From Pseudomonadota bacterium (GTDB lineage: Bacteria; Pseudomonadota; Gammaproteobacteria; Burkholderiales; Casimicrobiaceae): DNA of 35,026 nt. Shown here piece after piece: positions 24,651 through 34,017 of the stretch (its first letter is position 1; every line of letters starts with the position of its first letter). The notes beneath the pieces were generated by a model. That model did not search any database, was not told the DNA's origin, and was given only the letters and a program-made list of their open reading frames with translations. The DNA lies in the NCBI GenBank assembly GCA_018241745.1, contig JAFEDG010000140.1, forward strand, positions 79,098 to 114,123, given 5' to 3'. The translations under genes and the position numbers were made by a program.

Positions 24651-25742
24651 GTGCTTACTCCTATCGGATTCTCCCTCCTGCGCCAGCTCTCGGATGGCGC
24701 GTTCCACTCCGGCGAAGACCTTGCCGCCAAGGTGGGGCTAACGCGCGCCCGCGTGTCGCAGGTCCTGAAGCAGGCGGAAACCGCCGGGCTCGCGCTCGAG
24801 CGCATCCGCGGCCGGGGCTATCGCCTCGTCGCGGCGCCGGATTTCCTGGATGCCAACGCGGTGCGCCAGGCGCTCGTCGAGTTCGGCGCGCGCGTCGCCA
24901 AGCCGGGCACGATCACGCCCAAGCCGCAGCCGCTGCTGGACGACGACCTCGGCATCAACGGCGTCGAGAAGACGACGATCGACTACTCGCCGCCGGCGCT
25001 GCAGGTCGAGATCGTCGACCAGCTGGATTCGACGTCGACCGAACTGCTGCGCCGTTCGCAGCGCCGTGACATCCACGGCGCCGTGCTCGCCGCCGAATGG
25101 CAGACGGCGGGACGCGGCCGGCGCGGCCGCACGTGGACGGCCGTCGCGGGCGGCAGCCTCACGTTCTCGCTGGGCTGGCGCTTCGAGCAGGGCGCGGGCT
25201 TTCTCGCCGGGCTGTCGCTGGCCGTCGGCGTCGCCGTCGCGCGCGCGCTCGAGAAGGAAGGCTACGAAGGCGTCGAGCTCAAGTGGCCCAACGACCTCAT
25301 CTACCGTCACCACAAGCTTGGCGGCATCCTCGTCGAGCTCAATGGCGACGCGCTCGGCCCGTCGACGGTCGTCGTCGGCGTCGGCCTCAACATCCGGCTG
25401 CCGCGGGAAGTGAAGAAGGACATCGCGCAGGCGGTCACCGACCTCGGTGCCGTCGCGGGCCGCGGCGCACCGCCGATCGACCGCAACCGCCTGTTTGCAC
25501 GTGTCGCGCAGGAAGTCGCGTCCACGCTCGCCGGCTACGCGCAAGGCGGCTTCGCCGCGTTCGCACCCGAATGGCAGCACCGTCACGCCTACCAGGGCAA
25601 GCCGGTGAAGCTGATCCTCCCCGACGGTGCTGCCGTCAAGGGCACGGTGGCGGGCGTCGACGCCAGCGGTGCGCTGGTGCTGGCCGACGGCCCGCGCCGT
25701 TCCCGCTTCCTCTCCGGCGAGATCTCACTCCGCCGCGCGTGA
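24651..25742 (+). CDS. birA: Bifunctional biotin-protein ligase / biotin operon repressor
   Basis: A 363-residue BirA. The N-terminal winged helix (residues 1-65, LTRARVSQVLKQAETAGL) is the DNA-binding part that can repress biotin genes. The central ligase domain has the biotin-AMP loop GRGRRGRTW, followed by the WPNDL and GGILVEL motifs. The C-terminal SH3-like domain ends LVLADGPRRSRFLSGEISLR. There is an insert of about 45 residues between the DNA-binding and ligase domains (PGTITPKPQPLL region). Start is GTG. The stop overlaps the coaX start (GTGA), and this gene order is common in Burkholderiales. Confidence 0.93.
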   Translation: MLTPIGFSLLRQLSDGAFHSGEDLAAKVGLTRARVSQVLKQAETAGLALERIRGRGYRLVAAPDFLDANAVRQALVEFGARVAKPGTITPKPQPLLDDDLGINGVEKTTIDYSPPALQVEIVDQLDSTSTELLRRSQRRDIHGAVLAAEWQTAGRGRRGRTWTAVAGGSLTFSLGWRFEQGAGFLAGLSLAVGVAVARALEKEGYEGVELKWPNDLIYRHHKLGGILVELNGDALGPSTVVVGVGLNIRLPREVKKDIAQAVTDLGAVAGRGAPPIDRNRLFARVAQEVASTLAGYAQGGFAAFAPEWQHRHAYQGKPVKLILPDGAAVKGTVAGVDASGALVLADGPRRSRFLSGEISLRRA

Positions 25743-26479
25743 TCCTCTGCCTCGACGTCGGCGCGAGCCGGATGAAATGGGGCCTCGCGGGTCCCAACGG
25801 TTGGGTGCAGCAGGGTGTGGTGGGCAATGCGGACATCGGGACGCTGATCCTGCGCGATTGGCAGGCGATGCCGCGCCCGTCGCGCGTCGTCGGCGCCAAC
25901 ACCGCCGGTGAAGCGCAGCGCGTGCGCATCGAAGGCCAGCTCGCGCGCTGGCGCGCGAACATCGAGTGGATACGGCCGCGCGCGGAAGGCGGCGGCGTCG
26001 TCAACGAATACGCGAAGCCCGCGACATTGGGTGCAGACCGCTGGGCGGCACTGGTCGCCGCGTATCGGCGCACGCGGCGCCGCCATCCGGACGGTGCTCC
26101 CGCCGTCGTCATCGACGCGGGCACATCGATCACGGTCGACGCGCTGACTGCCGACGGGCATTTCCGCGGCGGGCTCCTGCTCCCCGGATTGCAGGCGATG
26201 CTCGGCGCGCTCGCGGAAGCGGCGCCCACCGCGCGGCTGGCCGGCGGCGCGTGGCGCGAGTGGCCGCAAACCGATGCCGACGGCGCGATGACCGGCGTCA
26301 TCGACGCGGCGTGCGGCGCGATCGAGCACCTGCGTACGCGCGCGGATCCGGCCCCTGGCGCCGTCCGCTGTTATCTCGCCGGCGGTGCCGCGCGCGAGAT
26401 CGCCCCGCATCTCGCGGCGCCCGTCGAGCTCGTGGATAATCTGGTGCTCGAAGGCGTGCTCGCGCTCGCCGGCAGCTGA
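25739..26479 (+). CDS. coaX: Type III pantothenate kinase
   Basis: A 246-residue enzyme for the first step of coenzyme A synthesis, pantothenate to 4'-phosphopantothenate. The ATP-binding motif is CLDVGASRMKWGL at the N-terminus. Characteristic later motifs are YAKPATLGADRWAALVAAY and VIDAGTSITVDAL. The GTG start at 25739 overlaps the birA stop by 4 bases. A longer frame starting at 25097 is a shadow of birA. Type III enzymes need a monovalent cation and are not feedback-inhibited by CoA. Confidence 0.92.
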   Translation: MILCLDVGASRMKWGLAGPNGWVQQGVVGNADIGTLILRDWQAMPRPSRVVGANTAGEAQRVRIEGQLARWRANIEWIRPRAEGGGVVNEYAKPATLGADRWAALVAAYRRTRRRHPDGAPAVVIDAGTSITVDALTADGHFRGGLLLPGLQAMLGALAEAAPTARLAGGAWREWPQTDADGAMTGVIDAACGAIEHLRTRADPAPGAVRCYLAGGAAREIAPHLAAPVELVDNLVLEGVLALAGS

Positions 26480-26494
26480 CCGTCCCCCGGATCG

Positions 26495-27145
26495 ATGCGC
26501 ATCGTCCTGATCCTGCTGTTGCTCGCCAACCTGACGCTGTTCGCCTACACGCGGCTCGACCGCGTCGGCAGCGGGGAGGGCGTGCGCCTGACGCAGCAGG
26601 TGCAACCCGACAAGATCAAGCTGCTGACGCCACGCGAAGTGGCGGCGCTCGGCCCTGCCAAGGTGACGGCGCTTGCGGATGTTTGCATCGAATGGGGCCC
26701 GCTGAGCGATGCCGATCGCACGCGCGCGCTGGGCGACCTGGCGCCGCTGGGGCTCGGTCCGCTGCTGACGCAGCGCAAGGTGGACGTCCCGGGCGCCTTC
26801 GCGGTCGTCTCCGACACGTTTGCCAATCGCGGCGCGGCCGAGCGGCGCGCGGCGGAAATCCGCACGCGTGATCGCGACGAGGTGACGGTCGCCGACGCGG
26901 GCAAGGGCCAGTACCGGCTGTCGTTCGGCACGTTCCGCACCGAGGACGCCGCGAAGGCGCGCGTTGCCACGCTCGCGTCGTTCGGCACGCAAGGCGCGCA
27001 GATCGTGCCGGCGCAGACGACGTTGTCGCAAACGATCCTGCTCGTGCGCGACCCGCCGGCGCCCGTCGTGGCCAAGCTCAAGGACCTGCAGCCCGGCTAC
27101 CCGGGCGCGGACGTGAAGATTGGAAGCTGCGAAAAGACCGCCTGA
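26495..27145 (+). CDS. SPOR-domain membrane protein
   Basis: A 216-residue protein with one N-terminal membrane helix (residues 3-18) and a periplasmic part. The region from about 115 to 180 (GAFAVVSDTFANRGAAERRAAEI...YRLSFGTFRTEDAAKARVATLA) looks like a SPOR domain, which in this family binds denuded peptidoglycan at the septum. It follows coaX by 15 bases and is probably cotranscribed; the birA-coaX-SPOR order is frequent in betaproteobacteria. Confidence 0.82.
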   Translation: MRIVLILLLLANLTLFAYTRLDRVGSGEGVRLTQQVQPDKIKLLTPREVAALGPAKVTALADVCIEWGPLSDADRTRALGDLAPLGLGPLLTQRKVDVPGAFAVVSDTFANRGAAERRAAEIRTRDRDEVTVADAGKGQYRLSFGTFRTEDAAKARVATLASFGTQGAQIVPAQTTLSQTILLVRDPPAPVVAKLKDLQPGYPGADVKIGSCEKTA

Positions 27146-27605
27146 GCGTGCGCGGGGCGAGGCTGATGCGGCCGGCAACGCCGCTGTCCCCGCTGCGCAC
27201 ACGGAACCCGACGACGCGGCCCTCGTCGCCACCGCGCAGGCATTGGTCGGCGAGTACGCGTTGATCAAGCCCAAGCTGACCGCTGCGGCCGTCGCGTCCG
27301 CGCTCGTGAGCGGGTCCGGCCACGTGTACACAGGGGTGAACCTGGACCTCGCGTGCGGCATCGGGTTCTGCGCCGAGCATTCGGCGGTGGCGGAGATGCT
27401 GAAGGCACGCGAGACCCACGTCACGCGCATCGTCGCCGTCGACGACAAGCGCATCGTGCCGCCGTGCGGGCGCTGTCGCGAGCTGCTCGTGCAACTCGAC
27501 CGCCGCAACATCGATTGCATCGTGTTGCTGCCGGGACCTGCGCGGACGACGCTGCGCGCATTGCTGCCCAAGGCCTGGCTCGAGCACCTGTTCGTCAGCG
27601 AGTAG
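27120..27605 (+). CDS. Cytidine deaminase-like zinc enzyme
   Basis: A protein of up to 161 residues with the zinc-dependent deaminase signature: CAEHSAVAEM supplies the first ligand and catalytic Glu, and PPCGRCREL supplies the paired Cys ligands. The order and spacing fit the cytidine/blasticidin-S deaminase group. Start is uncertain: the TTG at 27120 overlaps the SPOR gene by 26 bases, and no ATG or GTG is available before the domain. A TTG at about 27243 would cut into the first helix. The first 35 residues are low-complexity Ala/Glu/Pro and may not be translated. Substrate could be cytidine or another pyrimidine-like amine. Confidence 0.8.
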   Translation: MEAAKRPPERARGEADAAGNAAVPAAHTEPDDAALVATAQALVGEYALIKPKLTAAAVASALVSGSGHVYTGVNLDLACGIGFCAEHSAVAEMLKARETHVTRIVAVDDKRIVPPCGRCRELLVQLDRRNIDCIVLLPGPARTTLRALLPKAWLEHLFVSE

Positions 27606-27622
27606 ATGGGTTCGGACCCCAT
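27606..27622. repeat. Diverged REP-like copy at the GNAT start
   Basis: ATGGGTTCGGACCCCAT is the GGGTCGGACCC core with one inserted T and outer AT/AT symmetry. Its first three bases are the predicted start codon of the acetyltransferase, and it encodes GSDPI as does the copy at the gene's other end. Confidence 0.55.
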
Positions 27623-28115
27623 CGTCGATGTGCGGCAGGCGACCACCGCCGCGGACATCGCCGTGGCTGCGCAGCTCTTTCGCGGCTATGCGGACAGTCT
27701 GCCCATCGACCTCGGCTTCCAGGGCTTCGACGCCGAGCTTGCATCGTTGCCCGGCAAATATGCGCCGCCGGCCGGCCGGCTGTACGTCGCGTGGCGCAGC
27801 GGCAAGCCGCTCGGCTGCATCGCATTGCGGCCGCTCGCAGGGTCGGCCGACCGCGGCGAGATCAAGCGCCTGTACGTGCTCGCCGCGGCCCGCGGACTGG
27901 GGCTCGGGCGCCGGCTCGCACAGCAGGTGATCGCCGACGCGGCCGCGATCGGCTATCGCGCGCTGGTGCTCGATACGCTGGGCACGATGACCGCGGCGCT
28001 GGCGCTGTACCGCTCGCTCGGCTTTCGCGACATCCCCGCGTACTACGACAACCCGGTGCCCGGGACCGTGTACCTGGAATTGGGGTCCGACCCTATTTAT
28101 TCCCGGAATAAATAG
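27606..28115 (+). CDS. GNAT-family N-acetyltransferase bracketed by REP-like sequence
   Basis: A 169-residue acetyltransferase. The acetyl-CoA binding motif is IKRLYVLAAARGLGLGRRLAQ (about 99-119 in part), followed by ALYRSLGFRDIPAYYDNP, typical of GNAT proteins. The ATG directly follows the deaminase stop codon. Both ends are repeat-derived: the N-terminus MGSDPI comes from a diverged palindrome at 27606-27622, and the C-terminus GSDPIYSRNK plus the TAG come from the palindrome at 28083-28125. A GTG at 27630 is an alternative start outside the repeat. Substrate unknown. Confidence 0.88.
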   Translation: MGSDPIVDVRQATTAADIAVAAQLFRGYADSLPIDLGFQGFDAELASLPGKYAPPAGRLYVAWRSGKPLGCIALRPLAGSADRGEIKRLYVLAAARGLGLGRRLAQQVIADAAAIGYRALVLDTLGTMTAALALYRSLGFRDIPAYYDNPVPGTVYLELGSDPIYSRNK

Positions 28116-28125
28116 GGTCGGACCC
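28083..28125. repeat. Perfect 43-base REP-like palindrome shared by two convergent genes
   Basis: Two 21-base arms pair perfectly around C28104. The outer parts are GGGTCCGACCC (28083-28093) and GGGTCGGACCC (28115-28125); the inner parts are TATTTATTCC and GGAATAAATA. Both flanking genes end inside it, on opposite strands, with TAG stops at 28113-28115 and 28093-28095. It may also act as a bidirectional transcription end, though it lacks a classical T-run. Confidence 0.9.
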
Positions 28126-28878
28126 GGTCGCACGCACGGCGAAGCGACGCTCGCCGCCGACCACCGCGCGCGGCGACGTGACGACCTCGACCGTCGTGAA
28201 GCCCGCCGCGCGGACGAGCGCGACGACCTCGTCTTCCGCGTACCACGTCAGCGCATCGCGGACGTCCTCGCGCACGGCGATGCTGCGCCCCACGCGCCGC
28301 TCGTAGCGGATGTGCCGGTCGATACGGCGGCCGTCGCGATCGACGAGGGTCTCGCTGCGCGCTACCAGCGTCGCATCGCCGTCGACGGCGGTGCGGATCT
28401 CGACGAGGGTCCCGCCCGGCGCGTGTTCCGCTTCCGCCGGCACGACGAGGTCCAGCAGCAGCACGCCCGGTGCCACGAGGTGCGCCGCGACGCGGGCCAC
28501 GAGCGCAAGCGCCGCGGTGGGATCGACGATGCGCTGGAAGCGGTCGCCGCCGATGTAGGCGGCGCCATGGCGGAAGGGAAGATTGAGCTCGGCCGGCGGC
28601 TGGCGCACGAGCTCGACGGCGGCGATCGGTCGCGGGGCGATGGCGAGCCGCTCGGCGCAGAGCGCAAGCGCGCTGGCGGAAGCGTCGACGCCGTGCACGG
28701 GGCGGCCGGCGACCGCCAGCGGCACCAGCATGCGGCCGACGCCGCAACCGACGTCGAGCAGTGCAAGCGAGGAACCGGCAGCAGCGTCCGCGACCCACGC
28801 GACTTCAGCGGCGTCGGCCGCGGATTCGCAGGCGAGCTCGAAGCGATCGGCCAGCGCGGTGGCGGCGCCGGCGCGCAC
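28093..28878 (-). CDS. Class I SAM-dependent methyltransferase
   Basis: A methyltransferase of about 261 residues. The SAM-binding motif I is LALLDVGCGVGRMLVPLA, followed by motif II HGVDASASALALC. The C-terminal half has strands resembling small-molecule methyltransferases (WYAEDEVVALVRAAGFTTVEVV). The GTG at 28878 is chosen because it lies 12 bases after the rhodanese stop and just before the fold begins; the longer frame to 29208 overlaps the rhodanese gene and gives an Arg-rich, unlikely N-terminus. The last ten residues, GSDPIYSGNK, are encoded by the palindrome at 28083-28125. Substrate unknown. Confidence 0.82.
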   Translation of the reverse strand: MRAGAATALADRFELACESAADAAEVAWVADAAAGSSLALLDVGCGVGRMLVPLAVAGRPVHGVDASASALALCAERLAIAPRPIAAVELVRQPPAELNLPFRHGAAYIGGDRFQRIVDPTAALALVARVAAHLVAPGVLLLDLVVPAEAEHAPGGTLVEIRTAVDGDATLVARSETLVDRDGRRIDRHIRYERRVGRSIAVREDVRDALTWYAEDEVVALVRAAGFTTVEVVTSPRAVVGGERRFAVRATGSDPIYSGNK

Positions 28879-28889
28879 GCCCGTCGCCG

Positions 28890-29276
28890 TCAGGACTGCT
28901 CCCAGGGCAGCCCGTCGTGACGCCAGCCCGATTGCGTGCCGCGATGCCCGTCGTCGTCGAGCGGGCCTTCGAAGCCGTCGAGCACGTTGTAGACATCCGT
29001 GAATCCCGCGGACTCGAGCGCGAGCCCGGCGTCGACGGAGCGATGGCCGCTGCGGCAGATCAGCAGCACCGGCTGGTCGGGCTGCGCGAGCCGCTTCACC
29101 TCGTCGACGAAGTGCGGATTGATGTCCCAGTCCGGGGCCTCGTTCCACGCGACGAGCTCGGCGCCGACCGGATGCCCGACGAACAGGAATTCCATCTCGC
29201 TGCGGCAATCGACCAGCACTGCGCGCGGAGTCTTCTGCAGGAACGCGTGCGCGTCCTTGGGCGATAGATGCTTCAT
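28890..29276 (-). CDS. Rhodanese-like domain protein
   Basis: A single-domain, 128-residue rhodanese. The active-site loop is CRSGHRS with the catalytic cysteine at Cys74. An earlier motif is VLVDCRSEMEF, and the domain ends YNVLDGFEGPLDDDG. Proteins of this type carry sulfane sulfur as a cysteine persulfide. No signal peptide is visible. It lies upstream of the methyltransferase on the same strand with a 12-base gap, so the two probably form an operon. Confidence 0.92.
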   Translation of the reverse strand: MKHLSPKDAHAFLQKTPRAVLVDCRSEMEFLFVGHPVGAELVAWNEAPDWDINPHFVDEVKRLAQPDQPVLLICRSGHRSVDAGLALESAGFTDVYNVLDGFEGPLDDDGHRGTQSGWRHDGLPWEQS

Positions 29277-29330
29277 GGGCAGTGAAGTCTACCGCACCGC
29301 AGCGCCCGTCAAGCGGCGCGGGGCGTCGCG

Positions 29331-29359
29331 TTGACTTTACGAGGCACCGCCCATACGCT
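29331..29359 (+). promoter_or_regulatory. Candidate promoter of the metH operon
   Basis: TTGACT (29331-29336) matches five of six -35 positions. After 17 bases comes TACGCT (29354-29359), a three-of-six -10. The predicted start at about 29366 coincides with the first base of the riboswitch P1 stem. Confidence 0.5.
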
Positions 29360-29363
29360 ATCG

Positions 29364-29443
29364 AGAGCGCCGATTTGAGACGTGGCCCGGTGCAGAGGGC
29401 CGCGAGAGCTTGCGGGCGCTATACAAATGCAGCTAAAGCGGTG
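29364..29443 (+). promoter_or_regulatory. SAM-II riboswitch upstream of metH
   Basis: The leader matches the SAM-II (SAM_alpha) aptamer. P1 pairs AGCGCC (29366-29371) with GGCGCT (29415-29420). GATTTGA directly follows the 5' strand of P1, as in known SAM-II RNAs (GAUUU). CTTGC (29409-29413) precedes the 3' strand, and the tail ATACAAATGCAGCTAAAG (29421-29438) carries the conserved GCTAAA. The pseudoknot P2 can pair CTTGC with GC-AAAG and CCGC (29400-29403) with GCGG (29438-29441). An additional GGCCC/GGGCC hairpin (29384-29388 with 29397-29401) is inserted in the first loop. SAM-II senses S-adenosylmethionine and is best known from Alphaproteobacteria. Recognised by eye, without a covariance-model search. 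Confidence 0.82.
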
Positions 29444-29452
29444 TTGTCCACG

Positions 29453-29491
29453 ACCCGCGTTGGCTGCCTTGCCGGCCCAACCGGGTTTTTT
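29453..29491 (+). terminator. Intrinsic terminator in the metH leader
   Basis: ACCCG plus GTTGG (29453-29463, one bulged C) pairs with CCAAC plus CGGGT (29477-29486), ten base pairs, followed by six T (29486-29491). It lies 32 bases before metH, after the aptamer, so it is the likely off-switch. CCGC at 29455-29458 could instead pair with the aptamer's GCGG at 29438-29441, giving an antiterminator. Confidence 0.8.
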
Positions 29492-29522
29492 GTTGCCCCA
29501 TGCCGGGGCGTGGAATGAAGCG

Positions 29523-30569
29523 ATGCAACCGGACCGTACCGCCCAACTCGCCCGCCTGCTGGACCAGCGCATCCTCGTGCTCGACGGCGCGATGGGCACG
29601 ATGATCCAGCAATGCCGGCTGGGCGAGGCGGACTTCCGCGGCGGGGCCAGCGGCCACCTGCATGCGCACCCGCACGACCTCGCCGGCAACAACGACGTTC
29701 TGTCGCTGACGCGGCCGGAGACGGTCGCGGAGATCCACGACGCCTACCTCGAGGCGGGCGCCGATATCATCGAGACCAACACGTTCAGCGCGACCGCGAT
29801 TGCGCAGGCCGACTACGGCCTGGAAGGCGAGGCGCGCGCGCTCAACCGCGCGGCCGCGGCCATCGCGCGCAGGAGCGCCGACGCGTGCACGGCGCGCGAC
29901 CCGTCGCGGCCCCGCTTCGTCGCGGGCGCGCTCGGGCCCACCAACCGCACGGCGTCGATCTCGCCGGACGTCAACGATCCCGGCGCGCGCAACACGAGCT
30001 TCGACGCGCTCGCGGCCGCGTACGCGGAAGCGGCGGAAGGCCTGATCGACGGCGGCGCCGACATCCTGCTCGTCGAGACGGTGTTCGACACGCTCAACGC
30101 AAAGGCCGCGCTGTATGCGATGGACACCGTGTTCGAGCGGCGCGGTGCACGGCTGCCGCTGTTCGTGTCGGGGACGATCACCGACGCGTCGGGCCGCACG
30201 CTGTCGGGCCAGACGCCCGAAGCGTTCTGGAATTCGATCCGGCACGCGCGTCCGCTGGCGGTGGGCCTCAACTGCGCGCTGGGCGCTGCGCTGATGCGCC
30301 CGTACATCGAGGAAATCGCGCGCGTCGCGGACTGCTACGTGCTGTGCTATCCGAACGCAGGCCTGCCCAACCCGATGTCCGACACCGGCTACGACGAGTC
30401 GCCGGCGCAGACGTCGTCGCTGCTGCACGAGTTCGCGACGTCGGGCTTCGTGAACCTCGTCGGGGGCTGCTGCGGGACCACGCCTGCGCACATCCGCGCC
30501 ATCGCGGAGGCCGTGCGCGGCCTGCCGCCGCGCCGCCTGCCTGCACCCGCGGCACGCAAGGCCGCGTGA
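29523..30569 (+). CDS. metH1: Methionine synthase, homocysteine-binding subunit (split MetH, N-terminal part)
   Basis: A 348-residue protein matching the homocysteine methyltransferase domain of cobalamin-dependent methionine synthase. It begins [13 protein letters not shown]. Zinc ligands are Cys251 (GLNCALG) and Cys316/Cys317 ([11 protein letters not shown]), equivalent to Cys247, Cys310 and Cys311 of E. coli MetH. The remaining domains are on the next gene, as in many Burkholderiales. The ATG at 29523 is chosen because the family N-terminus follows; longer in-frame starts would run through the terminator hairpin. It is controlled by the SAM-II switch ahead of it. Confidence 0.93.
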   Translation: MQPDRTAQLARLLDQRILVLDGAMGTMIQQCRLGEADFRGGASGHLHAHPHDLAGNNDVLSLTRPETVAEIHDAYLEAGADIIETNTFSATAIAQADYGLEGEARALNRAAAAIARRSADACTARDPSRPRFVAGALGPTNRTASISPDVNDPGARNTSFDALAAAYAEAAEGLIDGGADILLVETVFDTLNAKAALYAMDTVFERRGARLPLFVSGTITDASGRTLSGQTPEAFWNSIRHARPLAVGLNCALGAALMRPYIEEIARVADCYVLCYPNAGLPNPMSDTGYDESPAQTSSLLHEFATSGFVNLVGGCCGTTPAHIRAIAEAVRGLPPRRLPAPAARKAA

Positions 30570-30642
30570 TGCGCGGGTCGCGGTCCGCGCGGCGCGTCGT
30601 GGCGCCCATGACCCGCGTCGCCGGCGCGTCCGATCGCGCGCG

Positions 30643-33330
<2,688 letters not shown>

Positions 33331-33332
33331 CG

Positions 33333-33866
33333 CTAGCGGATGTACTGGTCGACGTGGGCCGCGCCGAGGCCGACGTCGGCGTAGTGCCGCCGGCACATGT
33401 CGATCTTGGTGAACACGTCCTCGTAGCCCATCGCCTTGCCCCAGGGATCGACGTAGTACATGACGCCGTTGACCTGGAAGTAGGTGATCATCTCCTCGAC
33501 GTCGTCGGGCACGACCAGCGTGTGCGTCTCGCCGGGCGGCTCGAACACGTAGCTGCCTTCGGTGGCCACCCAGTCGTGCTCCAGGTAGTGCCAGCGGCCG
33601 CGCAGCACCAGGCCGTGCACCGGCGCGGGATGGCGATGACGGCTCAGCACGCCGGACCTGCGGACCTTCAGCAGGTTCATCCAGTAGCCCTGCGACACGT
33701 TGAGGCACAGCGGCCGGAACCAGACGTTCTCGGCTTGCGGCACCCACTCGCGGTCGTCTTCGGGAATCGCGTGCGGCACGACGATGTCGCGGCGCGCCTC
33801 CGCGGGCATGGGCAGCTGGTAACGCATCCGCGCCGGGTCCGTGCCCGGATCCTTCGGCTGCGACAT
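33333..33866 (-). CDS. Cupin protein of the 2,4'-dihydroxyacetophenone dioxygenase family
   Basis: A 177-residue single cupin. The metal motif is HRHPAPVHGLVLRGRWHYLEHDW with the later GETHTLVV, giving His and Glu ligands. Sequence style and length resemble 2,4'-dihydroxyacetophenone dioxygenase, which cleaves an aromatic ketone side chain using iron. The ATG at 33866 is supported by GGAGGA about 8 bases upstream; the frame to 33917 is less likely. It ends 2 bases after the convergent metH2 stop and is divergent from the SDR gene at 34018. The true substrate of this homologue is uncertain. Confidence 0.82.
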   Translation of the reverse strand: MSQPKDPGTDPARMRYQLPMPAEARRDIVVPHAIPEDDREWVPQAENVWFRPLCLNVSQGYWMNLLKVRRSGVLSRHRHPAPVHGLVLRGRWHYLEHDWVATEGSYVFEPPGETHTLVVPDDVEEMITYFQVNGVMYYVDPWGKAMGYEDVFTKIDMCRRHYADVGLGAAHVDQYIR

Positions 33867-34017
33867 GGGGTTGTCCTCCGCTGGCGACTTGACCGACCGC
33901 GGCGCGGTGCCCATCATCCCGTGGCCACGCGCGCGTGCGACGCATCGAGCTTACCTGCGCGCCTCCGCGCGGGTCAACGTGCTCGTTCCGCGCGCGCGTA
34001 GTAACCCGCTCCGATCG

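Noticed and set aside
25589..27658. A 689-codon open frame on the minus strand
   Set aside because: It is antisense to coaX, the SPOR gene and the deaminase, all of which have clear family motifs.
27842..27853. GGTCGGCCGACC palindrome within the acetyltransferase gene
   Set aside because: It resembles the repeat core only in part, lies inside conserved coding sequence and is likely to be chance in GC-rich DNA.
29360..29522. Cobalamin riboswitch or SAH riboswitch ahead of metH
   Set aside because: No B12 box (GCCACTG-like) and no SAH-type GAGGAGCGCTGC core is present. The SAM-II pattern explains the leader better.
29382..29522. Longer N-terminus of MetH1 or a leader peptide starting at 29427
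   Set aside because: The frame is open, but it runs through the aptamer and terminator, lacks a ribosome-binding site, and the family N-terminus begins at 29523.
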